NCBI RefSeq assembly: GCF_000512585.2
Contig: NC_089246.1
Coordinates: 1,054,001-1,118,000, forward strand
Direction: 5' to 3'
Length of the DNA: 64,000 bases
DNA from: Kwoniella bestiolae CBS 10118
Lineage: Eukaryota > Basidiomycota > Tremellomycetes > Tremellales > Cryptococcaceae
Shown here: positions 22,287 through 34,553 of the stretch, piece after piece
Numbering within the stretch: the stretch's first letter is position 1
Layout of the letters: each line of letters starts with the position of its first letter
Notes under the pieces: model-generated
What the model was told of the DNA's origin: nothing
Database searches by the model: none
The model's input: only the letters and a program-made list of their open reading frames with translations
Made by a program: the position numbers and the translations under genes

Positions 22287-25200
22287 ATGCCCGCCGTACA
22301 CAAAAAGCTCACCAACATATTCTCTTCTTCACCTTCTGGCTCACCTCGTCTACGTCCTACTACACCCAATGACAACTCTGTGACACCAATCCCACCCATA
22401 CCGCCAACCTCACCATCTGCACCTACTCAAGTCACAAGGGGCGGAATGCCCTCATCATGCCAACTGTTCGATATGTTCAAGTTCATGGCCGGAGGCAACA
22501 GCGATAATACCGGTCTAGCTGGCGGCGAACCCGATAGTAGCGACGAAGAGGAAGCAGGCTCCTCTGACGTATCGAGGACGTCGACTGCTGCAGATCTCAC
22601 TGCACCACCACATGCAAAGTCAACGCCAGAGCCGGATCGCGCGGGTTTACAAAAATGGATAGATGAGACACTCAAAGAGACTGAAAGAGAAAGAAGTACC
22701 CTCAGTGCGAGGTTCACAGGTGAGCATTTGTACCAAGAAGACACGAGCTGACCTCTCAGCCATGTCTCTGTCCAATCTGGCTTCGATTGGCCTCCCCAAA
22801 TGCCATAAATCTCGACCTGCTTTACCAAAGGTCACACCGGAAGAACCAGAACCCGAGTTGGGCGATGAATCTTCTTCTGTAGACACTCAGGTGTCAGGAT
22901 CTGCCGCTATCGGAGTGCCAGATATGTCTGACGAGGAGAAACTTGCAGCTATCAAAGAAGAATTTGGGGATATAGCAGGCTTGATGGAAGGGGATGAACC
23001 GGAACGAATGCTAGCGGATACCAAGGGTTCATTGTTCAAGTTAGTGTCGGCTTGGCTTGTGGGATGCACGCCGCTGACCATCTAGTAGAGGTGTAATGAT
23101 GATTGGCAACTTTCATCTCACCACGCATAGACTGCTGTTCCATGCTGTTATACCACCTGATTCGCTCGACCCCTCCAACGGAACATCGGAGCAGCGTGGA
23201 CCAGATATAATATATGCCGGTCCTGTCACCGTTCATCGACCTGGACTTCAGCAATCCAAGCGGGTATGGATGGAGCTTACTCCAGAGATGGTCACAACCT
23301 ATCCCAGTGCCAATGAATCAGATCGTGTTAAACCTTTACGAAGCGTTTTATGTGAGTGATGTCTCTGCAGACTGCGCTGACTAATCACAGTGTCTTCTGT
23401 CCGTCAATGCGAGCCCTTCGACCCACAACACCCTTGCGACTTCTATGTCACTCACGAGACCGCCGTCGGCTTACGCACAACGCACTTCACCGTCGACACC
23501 GAACAGTCGGCCCTTCAGTGGAGAAGATCGTTTGACGGCGCTCTTTACAGGAACGCAAAAGCGAGCTGGAGGTTGTCAGCTGGTCAAGATCAAGTCTCCG
23601 ATGAATGGTCTTATATGCGGTGTTGTGTACCACTTGATCGTACAACGATCAGGGGAGTCAGCCCATATCACTCCTTTGCTACATTGGTTGGCCTTGAAGC
23701 CAATCTTGAACAAACTGGACAAAAGGATGGGTGCTCGATGAGCTCGCGTGTGTTGCAGGGTGACATCACAAGTGAAGAGCAGCCTGTCCTTCAAAAGGTC
23801 AAAACACCCCCGGCAGATCTTCTCCGACGGTCCTTGTCCTCTCCTCTAGCGGCTGAAAAACGCTCATCGTCTCCAGCTCGCAAACACTTCCTGGGACCCA
23901 CCGCGCAGTTCCAACCCGAAGATGGCGCTCTTCCCCCCGATCTTGAACATCGGCTGGAGTTCAATATCGGAGTTTTCAATGAACATATCTGGTTCACCAA
24001 GGCATTACAGACCGCAGTGGCTGCTGCCGCGCAACGACGGTATAAAGCGGGCGCTTCATTACCACCTGTTGTATTTCAAATTTCTGGGCATGACGTAGTT
24101 GCTACCGATCAAGATCTCGAGCAATGGATGGACTCTACCCGGACTTCATCTCAATCGGACGACTCGCTCCATGTGGACGAGGACGAGTCCCGCGGAGACA
24201 CTCTTTTACAAGAAGCCCGAAAAGCAGAAAGAGCAAGTATGGCAGCCAAAGTCTTTGGGCTGAAGGAGGAAGAGGGAGTGTGGAGTAAGTCTTAGACTAA
24301 TTTGGCTCTCGCTGACTGTTTCGTCTAGTCAAAAGGTGTTATGTAGCTACCGCATTTGTCCCTGCAAGGGGGCATATCATTCTCAACCCGCGTTATGTTT
24401 GCTTCTGGAGAAGGAACACTGTAGGATCTGATCTCAAGGTGGGTAGGGTATGAAACATCGCTAGTCCGCGCTGACAAGGCTTTTAGTACCGCTTCCGCAT
24501 TGAGGACGTCAAAGGCGCTACCGCTGCTCCGAGCATACGAGTCGGTTTCGTAGGAATGGCTCTACACATACATGGTCATCGCGACTTACGATTTGAATTT
24601 TGGAGCAAGGAGTCGAGGGATGATGTGAGTTCGGCTATTGTTGAATGTCTGCTGACCACAGACAGGTCATCACACACATTAACGCACTACTGGTGAATGC
24701 CCCTCGACCAGCTGCCAGTCTCATGAGCGACCAAAAACCTCCTGCACCTCAATTCGATCCTTCACCCATCCCGAGAGCCGAATCTCCCATATCTCTTGAT
24801 ACCGTGGAATCTTCCCACCCCGCAGATATCCTAGCGCCAAGCAAAGAGTCCATGTATCATCCCAAACCTTTGCCCGATGAGGCCATCACCTATATGCCAT
24901 TCCTCGCGAATAAGCCCATATCCGATCAGATACGTCTCACGCCGAGAACATTCGTTTGTTTGACCATCGGCTCTCGGGGAGACGTTCAGCCGTACATCGC
25001 TTTGGGGCTACGACTGCTGAAAGATGGGCACAAGGTAGTGATTGTGACGCATCGTGAGTGATCATTACGCACGAGCAATGGCTGACATTCAGCCGAGTTC
25101 AAAAAATGGGTCGAGGGTTACGGAATAGAGCATAGACAAGCAGGTGGTGACCCCACAGCTTTGATGAAGCTGAGTCAGGAGCACAAGGTGAGTGATCGAC

Positions 25201-26551
25201 GAAGTGAGCTATGCTGACGGTCAGATGTTCTCACCTGGATTTTTCAAAGAGTCTCTGGGCGGCTTCCGAGAATGGCTCGATAATCGTGAGTTCGCGAAAG
25301 ACACTGACAGGTAGCTAACCTGGTGTTTAGTACTTCTCGAATCATGGCAAGCATGCCACGACGCTGATGTGCTAATCGAAAGTCCCTCGACCATGGCAGG
25401 CATCCATATCGCCGAGGCGTTGAAGATTCCTTACTTCAGAGCTTTCACCATGCCCTGGACCCGGACATCCGCCTATCCTCATGCTTTCATGGTTCCAGCG
25501 TTTGAAATGGGTCCGAGCTTCAACTACTCCACTTACGTTTTATTCGATAACATCATGTGGAAGGCTACTGCTGGTCAAATCAATAGATGGAGAAAGAAAT
25601 ACCTGGATCTGAAGTCGACCGATATGACCACTTTATCGGTGACCAAAGTGCCCTTCTTGTACAACTTTAGCTCGGCTGTGGTACCTAAACCCCTTGATTG
25701 GCACGACGATATCGTCATCACCGGTTACTGGAACTTGGAGGACAGTGATACCGATTGGTCACCTTCACCGGAACTAGAAGAATTCGTTGCAAAAGCGAAA
25801 CAAGACGGAAAGGCGCTGGTGTATATTGTGAGTTCCCAATGTCCGAGGAATGTTGCTTATATCGCAGGGGTTTGGTTCCATTGTTGTGCCTCGACCGAAC
25901 GAAATGACGAGGAGTATCATAAAAGCGGTAGAGAAGGGTGAGTTTTGTTCAAGTATACTTTGGCTCCAGCTAACTTCACGGAGCAATAGCCGACGTCCGT
26001 GCGATTATTGCAAAGGGCTGGTCATCGCGTGGAGGTGATCCTGCGAAAGAAGGGGAAGATATCAGCTTCCCCGCAAGTTGTTTCGGTGTTGACAAGATTC
26101 CCCATTCATGGCTTTTCCCCAAAGGTGAGTGGAGGAAAGGATCCGAACGTAGCTGATTCTATTATAGTCCAAGCAGCCCTACATCACGGAGGAGCGGGAA
26201 CTGTGGGCGCGAGTCTGAGAGCTGGTGTGCCGACTTTAATCAAGCCCTGGTTCGGGTAAGTCGGATGGACCTACAGCAGAGACAAATGCTGATGTCTCAC
26301 CTAGCGACCAATTCTTCTGGTCTGTACGAGTTACGAAACTCGGTGTCGGTCTCAAAGTACCGTCACTGCGATCAGACGATGTTGCCAACGCCTTGATCAA
26401 GGCCACCACGGACACAGTGATGATCGAGAAAGCAGCCAGAATCGGAGAGAAGATCAGGTCGGAAAGTGGAGTGGATCAAGCTCTCCAGGCGATCCATCAC
26501 AATGTGATTAGAGCCGGAATGGATAGGCGGAATCTTAAATGGTCTTCATAA
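22287..26551 (+). CDS. ATG26: sterol 3-beta-glucosyltransferase (ATG26/UGT51 type)
   Basis: Transfers glucose from UDP-glucose to ergosterol. In some yeasts the orthologue also serves pexophagy. The protein is about 1,200 residues over more than ten exons. The N-terminus is Ser/Pro-rich and acidic. A GRAM domain follows (SLFKGVMMIGNFHLTTHRLL), then a split PH domain (TTHFTVDTEQSALQWRRSFD). A second GRAM follows (FVPARGHIILNPRYVCFWRR-like region near 24350). The catalytic region starts with FVCLTIGSRGDVQPYIALGL and HKVVIVTH, continues with SPSTMAGIHIAEALKIPYFR, and ends with the donor-binding segment ALHHGGAGTVGASLRAGVPT and KPWFGDQFFWSVRVTKLGVG. The order GRAM-PH-GRAM-GT28 is specific to this family. 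Whether it acts in pexophagy here cannot be read from sequence. Confidence 0.93.
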
Positions 26552-26676
26552 TATTGTAAATAGGAAATTACCGTTGTATATATGCGTTACATGTCATTCA
26601 AGCATTATTAAACGTATCGTTAAGCAAACGAGTCACATACAACTAGATAAAATGTCCCTTGACCGGTGCTACATGA

Positions 26677-28242
26677 CTATGGCGCCTCTTTGGCCGCCCT
26701 CTTCTTCCTTGGTTCAGATTCTCCTGGTCTTCGTGCAGGTAAAGTCTTTCGCCTAACTACACTGGCACCGATAGGCGTCGCCCCTTCACCCCGCGCTAAG
26801 GCTTTGGCAAGTAAAGTTGCTCGTACAGACGCTGGATTGCCCGTTCGGATTTCATAACCACCTGGAGGTGCCTCCTCGTCAGATTCGGACATCTCCATGA
26901 GATCGGGCGGTGCGATATTCGGTTTGACTGGTGGAGAGGGAAGCAGATTGGCACTGATGTTAGGTAGTGTAGAAGCTGGTGGAGACGCCGGTGAAGTGGG
27001 TCTACCTGTCCCTTCAATCACATAATATCCACCCGCTGGCGCTTCCTCGTCGGATTCAGAAGGTAACATCATGTCTGAGTCGGCTTTGACCAATGGTGGT
27101 GGTTGAGGGACGGTTGCCGGTGCCTTTTCCTTTCGCTTTTTCTTTGGTTTCTGCCTGTTAGCGAAGATTCTCAAAGGACCAGAACTCACCAATTCCATGC
27201 CTAAGAGGAAATGATCTTGGTGCTCGATGAGGAATTCCAACACCTGCTGGGATAACACATGTTCCTTAGGTCGCATTTGATGGAGCGGGTGAGATAATAC
27301 ACCGGGTTGGAATATTAAGGCGAGATCTGATGTAAGCGGGGTTCGATGCTAGTTTGACTCACTAGGTGCGGTCATTAAATTTTTGTCTGCTCGTCGCGCA
27401 AACACACTCAACAGGTCTAAAACGTAGAGCAGCAGGTAGAGGTGAATCCGAGGAAGTGCCTGGATCAAACTCTTGTATTGGGCAATTGCTTCGTCTACAG
27501 CTAGACTACCTGAGAGGTGAGAAGAGAGGACATTTCGGAAATCGTCGTAAAAGTCGAATGGAATTATAGGTTCGGGCATCTGCGTGAGAAATCTGCTTGT
27601 CAGCGGTGCTCACCTGAAGCTTAACTCACCTTCTGAAGATTGTAGCTACATCGTGGGTCGTATATGGTAAAGACTTCCATTCAATATTTTTGCCGTACTA
27701 AGATTGTTAGCAGGGTTCACCGTTCGATGACTCACCTTTGGCGGGGTATCAAACAGCGTTTGCAGATCTCTCATTCGTTTGGCTGATCCAGATATTCGAA
27801 ACGTTCCCTCAACGCCGGTCGCGTGCTCCTTGAGATGAAGACCGCACTTCGCAACAACCACGGGTATGACACTGCGAGGTCAGCCATGTTCTTGCAAACG
27901 CGGTACTCACCCCCACACATAGAGCGAACCGTCGGGACCGTTCGTGGATACCTGAACTGAAGCGTATTCTATAGATTCTGCTAAAGGTTCGCCAAAGACA
28001 CCACGGCGTGCACCACTCGATTGTCCTCCACTCTGTTCGTTCTCTCTGAACCCCTTCCACCAGTTCTTCAATCCTTGCACTCTTCTCTCTCTTTCTGAAT
28101 CGCGAGAAGCAGTCTTTTGAATTGGTTCGGTCGAGCCGAGGTATGTTGGAGAATTATCGGTATCCCCCGGAACGTAGGTGGCGGCGGAGGGATAGGGTAT
28201 ACGACCCTTCGCTGGGTTCGGAGGAGGGCGCGCAGAGACCAT
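26677..28242 (-). CDS. RhoGAP-domain protein
   Basis: Predicted GTPase-activating protein for Rho-family GTPases. It has about 450 residues. A Pro-rich N-terminus leads to GLKNWWKGFREN. The GAP domain reads VPVVVAKCGLHLKEHATGVE, GTFRISGSAKRMRDLQTLFD (catalytic arginine in GTFRISGS), ALPRIHLYLLLYVLDLLSVF and NLMTAPNLALIFQPGVLSHP. The tail carries two copies of an acidic SDEEAPxGGY motif (SDEEAPAGGYYVIEGTG and SDEEAPPGGYEIRTG) and a basic C-terminus, KKRAAKEAP. The reading frame stays open upstream of the chosen ATG (28242) without another ATG, so a spliced upstream exon is possible. Convergent with the sterol glucosyltransferase (125 bp apart). Its Rho target is not known. Confidence 0.88.
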
Positions 28243-28849
28243 GAGGGATGGCGACCAGACGTTTAGATGCGAGGTTGACCAATCAGTAGCAGTTTGCGCG
28301 TCAGGGTTATCTGGTAAACCACAGCTATGGGCGTGAGCCGAGAGATAGCCGATGATGATATGATGACGGTGATGTTGATGTTGATATTATCGAAATTGAT
28401 GATGATGAGCGCAGTATAAACATGGGATGAGATTAGATTGTATCAATGTACAGTATGAATCGATAGAATAGAGATTACAAGTGAAGTGGGAAAAGGACAA
28501 GCAAGGACAAATTAACATCACTCAAGTGCGTCATCATAATAATAGAGTGTCATAATTCATAACAGTCATAACCTAGTTATATATAGTGATGTGTAGATGT
28601 GCCACACTCACGGTAAATTACATAACACCGTCATCAAGAGCGCTCTAATGGTATTGAGTATGTATGTATGTACGTGTCTGCACCACAGTCGCTTCATCCT
28701 CATATCCATGTCCACTCTCCCATCTCCATCTCCTATCTGTATCTGTTTACATCTTACGCATTTTGTACGACATCACTGTTCCATCTCGTTTAATATTGTC
28801 CAAGTCATCTCTCCCTCTGATCCGGGATCAATACAAATAAATAATCACA
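28243..28849. promoter_or_regulatory. divergent RhoGAP / YRA1 promoter region
   Basis: About 600 bp between starts on opposite strands. The part next to 28243 is open in the RhoGAP frame (residues like NPDAQTATDWSTSHLNVW) and could be extra 5' coding sequence. Pyrimidine-rich leader for YRA1 fills 28680-28849. ATG trinucleotide runs occur near 28350-28400. Confidence 0.45.
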
Positions 28850-30053
28850 ATGGATATCGACAAGTCCCTCGACGAGGTCGGTCGCTTTCCTGCTTTCCCG
28901 CTATCACACATCGCTTCGCGTTCATCTCAGCTCAGTTCATTTCCCTTACTCTCCTTTTGTTATCTTGCATAGATCATCTCGGCCAAGCCCAAGTTGCGAA
29001 GAGGTGGTAAACGGGGAGGCGGTGCTCCTCCCACATCTGCTCGAGCTAGATACGCTTCCGCTGTACCCAAAGCCGCCGCTCAAGCTGCCGCCCCCGCCAA
29101 ACCTCTCACCGCCGAGGCTATCAAGATTATTATTAGCAATCTTCCTCAGGATGTTACAGAGGCTGCCGTTCGAGTGAGTGGGATGTCATCGACCCACGTG
29201 TGATGTGCTAACCTCACGTCAGGATCTTATGCAATCCACCGTTGGTCCCGTTCGAACCGTACAAATGTCGTACAATGCTACTGGTAAAAGCACCGGTGTT
29301 GCCACCGTTGTTTTCAAGAACAGAGGAGATGCCAACAAAGCTCACGCTGCTTGTGAGTGACTAGTCGTCCAGGACCTTGCTAATTTCAACAGACCACAAC
29401 AGGATGATCGACAACCGTTAGTTCTTCCTTGCTGATACCACACCATTCCAATTCACCGCCTCGGTGTTGCTCTTCCGCTATAATTAGTGATGGGAAAGTA
29501 CGACTGGCTAGGAGTGAATCCCGAAAACCGCCGCCTCTGATGTGGCGCGATCAGTGGGACTATCATGTTCATTGGCATTTGGGGAAGAAGATCTTAAGCA
29601 GGTGGTACGATGTGCGATGCGAGTCCATCGTTATCGGACTTTTAGGCTCCAACTTTGTCTTCTGGTCCGGCTTCTACATCATAGCGTCAGAAGAGTAGCG
29701 CCGAGGCATCTCCATTATCGCGTGTACTTCCGTCCGCTTCAAAACTAACGAATATTACCAAACCTCTCCCACAATCAGAACGTCCTATGAAGGTTGAAAT
29801 CGCCATCGACCCAAACCAAGCTCAATCTTTAGCCTCGCGTGTAGCTGCCCCTCCTCCCGCCCGAGGTGCTGCCAACCCACGAGGACGAGGACGTGGACGA
29901 GGTGGGGCTAGACCCAGAAATCCTAGACCGGCAAAGAAGACTGCCGAAGAGCTTGATGCGGAGATGACTGTGAGTGTTGACTGTATTTCTGCTTCTTGCG
30001 AGTCTTTGCTGATTTCTTACTTCCAGGCTTACAAAGAGACCGGTACTGCTTAA
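28850..30053 (+). CDS. YRA1: mRNA export adaptor Yra1/ALYREF
   Basis: Nuclear RNA-binding adaptor of the TREX complex that hands spliced mRNA to the Mex67 export receptor. The spliced protein begins MDIDKSLDEIISAKPKLRRG, the conserved UAP56/Sub2-binding motif. An Arg/Gly- and Ala-rich stretch leads to the RRM: AIKIIISNLPQDVTEAAV, VGPVRTVQMSYNATGKSTGV and ATVVFKNRGDANKAHAAY. Then comes RPMKVEIAIDPNQ, an RGG region (RGRGRGRGGARPRN), and the C-terminal copy of the motif, KKTAEELDAEMTAYKETGTA. Introns 1-3 and 5 are short to medium, but intron 4 is 362 nt with a non-standard GTTAGT donor. Convergent with VTC1 (73 bp between stop codons). Confidence 0.95.
29417..29778 (+). other. long YRA1 intron with weak donor
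   Basis: The intron lies between exon codons ending MIDN and QRPMKVE. The donor is GTTAGT rather than GTRAGT, the branch site is AACTAAC about 33 nt before the CAATCAG acceptor, and the length is 362 nt against about 55 nt typical here. The splice is confirmed by restoring the RRM-to-RGG frame. Confidence 0.85.
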
Positions 30054-30126
30054 GGACAGAGATAGATCATATTATATATTTATGTGCATGTGCTTGATTG
30101 TAGATGAAAAAAGATGTAACATGTTT

Positions 30127-30925
30127 TTACAACCAGGTACTCTTGATACCGGCCTCGTACCAAGCGTTCTGGAGAGACAATGGGTTGACACCGATTTCTT
30201 TCCTTGCTTCTCGGAATCGAAATATGAAGTTGGTGAGAATGGCAACGAATAAAGCGAGACATATGAACATGGGACCCCAAAGAAGGTCTGAATGGTCAGC
30301 GATCGCCCAATATATGACCTCAACTCACCAAAGCTTCCAGCATCTCTAGCTGATATCATTGTCAACCTCTTCTGAAAGATAGCCCAACCGTACACTAGCA
30401 CACCTGCAGATCTGTCCAGACATGAGCCCAAATTCCCCACTTTAATCAACTCACATTAAAGCGTATGCGAACGCGAACCATCTTGCCGGTGAATCTCTCG
30501 CACCGAATAGGAGTCCAGAAGCGATTGTCGACAGTAATAAACCCATTGATAGGTAGGAGATGAAGGTTCTCTCGTTGGCGAACCACACTTTGGCTTCCAC
30601 TTTGACTGGTGTGGATACTTTTTCTGCAGTCAGGTCTGTCAGATTCTGTATCCGCTGCAACGAGACAACCGCACTTACTTGGCACTCTTACTCGTATGGT
30701 GGGATCATTGATCGAGTGGTAGTCGGTCAAAAGAGGACGCTGTGGGCTATATAGCAGGTTTCAGACGAGTGCTGAGAATGAAGACTGGGCAGAATTCTCC
30801 ACTCACTCATCAGGTATACGATCGGCTCTTTTACTCTTAGCCCTCAACCCTACACCTCTCTTGGGAAGCAATTTTAGGGCAGCATTGGAGAAGGGGTGAT
30901 AGAAGAAGTCGGCGATTTGGCTCAT
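30127..30925 (-). CDS. VTC1: vacuolar transporter chaperone subunit Vtc1
   Basis: Small membrane subunit of the VTC polyphosphate polymerase at the vacuole. Five exons encode about 190 residues. The N-terminus reads MSQIADFFYHPFSNAALKLL, then RPLLTDYHSINDPTIRVRVP. The conserved VTC1/DUF202 core follows: VSTPVKVEAKVWFANERTF, ISYLSMGLLLSTIASGLLFG (TM1), AFAYALISAGVLVYGWAIFQ (TM2), DAGSFDLLWGPMFICLALFV (TM3) and ILTNFIFRF. Fungal Vtc1 from budding yeast lacks most of this N-terminal extension. Two CACGTG sites lie 191 and 330 bp upstream of the start, matching the core recognised by the phosphate regulator Pho4 in other yeasts. That is suggestive of phosphate control. Confidence 0.94.
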
Positions 30926-31477
30926 TGTGAGGATGGCTAAGTGTATATATGGGTACGAGTATCGCTGCAAGTTGGTGAGGAGATGTCTTTGAAGGATATA
31001 TACATATATATATATGTGTGTACAATGTTATAAGTAAAAGTGAGTTACTCTTTACACAGTACTCATGTTGGTGACTACACTGTCATATCATAGGATGAAA
31101 TCAACAAAAATGACGCACGTGCATCGATATCAATCATGATGAATCATTAGTACTCACCTCACATATTCAGCCTATATTACGTAACTGACGCCTGTCACAG
31201 TACAGCTCGTTTGCCACTTGTCCACGCGTCGAGGCATTATATCGATATCTCCGCCACGTGGATGGATCTCTGTTAACTGTTAACTGTGTGCGCCACGTCT
31301 ATCTCTATCACTACCACTACCACTCCCCCATTCACCCTCACTCACCTTGACTATCATCGCCATTTGTTATCATCATCAACATCATTATCATCATCATCAT
31401 CATCATCATCATCCCATTCATACTCATTCATCACTAATTCATTCACCCACTCTTACATAGATTCATAGTACCTCAAC
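30926..31477. promoter_or_regulatory. divergent VTC1-ARF1 promoter with two CACGTG motifs
   Basis: This region carries both promoters. CACGTG occurs at 31116-31121 and 31255-31260; both are followed by C or G in a context compatible with Pho4/Cbf1-like bHLH binding. An AT repeat lies at about 30999-31020 on the VTC1 side. CAT trinucleotide runs at about 31378-31413 and a C/T-rich leader precede ARF1. Confidence 0.5.
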
Positions 31478-32410
<933 letters not shown>

Positions 32411-33280
32411 GAGCGATAGTGCCAAACAACCCTTTCGCCTCTGATGAATCTCTCCGCACGATCTCCTCTGTGATGCTCTCTCTACCGTTTTCTATACATA
32501 TTATCCCCTTTGCTCTTCTTTCTTTTCGAATGAATTTCTTCCCATATCATGAAGGGCGCGTGATGGTTATCATATTAAACATGTATATGCACGAAAAGAT
32601 AAACCATCGAGCACGAGTATACATAGCTGATATAGCCATGGAAGGGGATGGCATGATCTCGTATGCTTTTGTCCTTGTCACGATACCATGCTAGTCACAC
32701 ATGGTCACCGGTGTCTGTCGATACAGTCTGTATCCTGAATCCTCTGCCCATCTCCTGTTGTCTCCGTCCTTATTACGGTATAAGTCTCGGCACCGCAGTT
32801 CAGTCGAGCAAAGCAATTCAGTGGGTACTTCGGACAGGTGCGATGGATGGCTCTATCTAGCCTAGCTATATACGTGCATGCCCAAGGATAGCCAGGCAGT
32901 GAATACGCCCGGGAGCAGAGTGCGAGCTCGGTGCGATGTGAGATGTGAGATGTGAGATGTGAATAGAAGATTACAGTCACAATTGTAGGAATGTGAGATC
33001 AAAAAAGCTAAAAACTAGTGACGATCGATTATCGATTATTACCCCGTTACTCACCATCGGAGTCACCACCATATAACCATACATACAATACATACAATAT
33101 ATATATATATATAGATAGATATGCATCTATAACGTATTCCTCTTGTATCCATTGCCCTCTCCCCCTACAGCGCATCAGCATGACCTAGAATACTCTGCTC
33201 TTCATTCTTCTCTCCATCGTAGTAGGAATATCATACTACCAACCAACCCTTTCCCCTTTAGATTTCCATCAGCGCAGGGA
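32411..33280. other. intergenic, ARF1 3' flank, with small repeats
   Basis: About 870 bp without a supported gene. It contains four copies of the heptamer GATGTGA at 32935-32962 and an AT/GATA run at about 33097-33122. ORFs on both strands are short, lack splice support and look random. Confidence 0.5.
32935..32962 (+). repeat. four tandem GATGTGA heptamers
   Basis: Perfect 7-bp tandem repeat, four units, in the ARF1 3' intergenic region. Confidence 0.85.
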
Positions 33281-34553
33281 ATGGGTAGAGCAGGAGGATC
33301 GGACGCCAATATCCCACAGGAGGTCGACCGACAGAGGCCGTTCGCTGCTGCTCGTGAGTATGTCTGATCATCATAGTCATTCAGCGTATGTAGCACTAAA
33401 AACTTGCAATCTCACTCCAGGAGACTCAGACTCCACGATCGACCGCCTCGCTTCCTATATAGACCACATTCAGCTGGATACATCAGCCCCTATCGCCCTC
33501 CCCAATGGTCCTATCACCCCTCCCGATGCGTCCCTATCCAGCGGCGGATCGGTGTCTTCGACCGAGGTCAATGACCACCTCACCCCATTGCCCAAGGGCA
33601 TGACAAGTCACGAAAGGCCAGCTTTCAACCGCAAAAATTCATTCTCTCCTCGTCTATCCGCTCAGCACAATTTTTCATCCCCACCTCTGCCAAGTCTTAG
33701 TGAACTGCTTGTCAGTCCCCCCATACCTGACGACTATGACCAAGGTCAATCTTATTTTCCCCCGTTCTCCCAACATTCAACATCGTCGACCCAGCACTCT
33801 CTCGCCTCTCCTGATCCTGGGTTTGACTCTTCCCTTTCCGTATCGACCCCTCGGACTCCCAGTGATCATGGTCTGCCGATCAAGGCCGCCTCGGACTCTG
33901 GTACCTTTGCTTTGGCCCGACGCACCAGCAAGAACCGTAGTCCCCGTATAAAGAATATGGGAGGAGTATTGGCACCTCATGGCTCATTCACATCATCTCG
34001 TTCTCGATCGTCAACTGTCAACTCTGGATCCTCTCGCTCGTCTTTGACGACCATCACATCGGCTGTCACTGACCCTCAGAGCTCAGCCTCGTCTCATGAG
34101 ATGGATCCAAAGGAGAGGGAAAAGCTATTCAAAGCTGCATCGAAAGGAGACCAGCTGGCGATGCACAGACTGGGTTGGCGTCCGCCGAAAATGAATCATC
34201 GACATACCTTGGGCTCGACAGAGGATATATGGGGAGGTTACCAGCCGTAAGTACAGCCAAGCTCTTTGTGCCCCAAGCATTCGCTGACGTTGAATTACAA
34301 CAGCCCTTCGAGCACGAGACGATCATCGGGTTCATCACAAGCGTCCTTGCCTCCAGCCCAACCTATAGATCAAATCGCCTCTTCGTCCAACTCGACTGCG
34401 ATTCCCAGAGTCAAGTCCTATACCCAATCCGATCTGTTCTCAGACGCTGTAAACCTTACTTTACGTTCTAATGCCTTGACGAAAAATCGCAACCCCAATC
34501 CCACTACCTCCAACGCTACTCCCCGCAAGCCCCCGCGAAAGGGGTCTGGCTGA
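33281..34553 (+). CDS. Ser/Pro-rich protein of unknown function
   Basis: Three exons. The first (ATG 33281) encodes MGRAGGSDANIPQEVDRQRP and ends in a split Arg codon. The second carries most of the protein, and a GTAAGT donor at about 34246 leads to the last exon. The spliced start RDSDSTIDRLASYIDHIQLD is helical. The middle is long, low-complexity Ser/Thr/Pro sequence with SP and TP sites. Near the end of exon 2 is one ordered-looking segment, MDPKEREKLFKAASKGDQLA followed by MHRLGWRPP. The C-terminus is basic (RKPPRKGSG). I recognise no domain. The SP/TP density suggests a phosphorylated regulatory protein, but that is inference. It is the last gene before the transposon island. Confidence 0.75.

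Noticed and set aside
30072..30730. Several separate small ORFs in the VTC1 interval
   Set aside because: They are exons and intron read-through of one VTC1 gene; splicing gives a continuous DUF202 protein.
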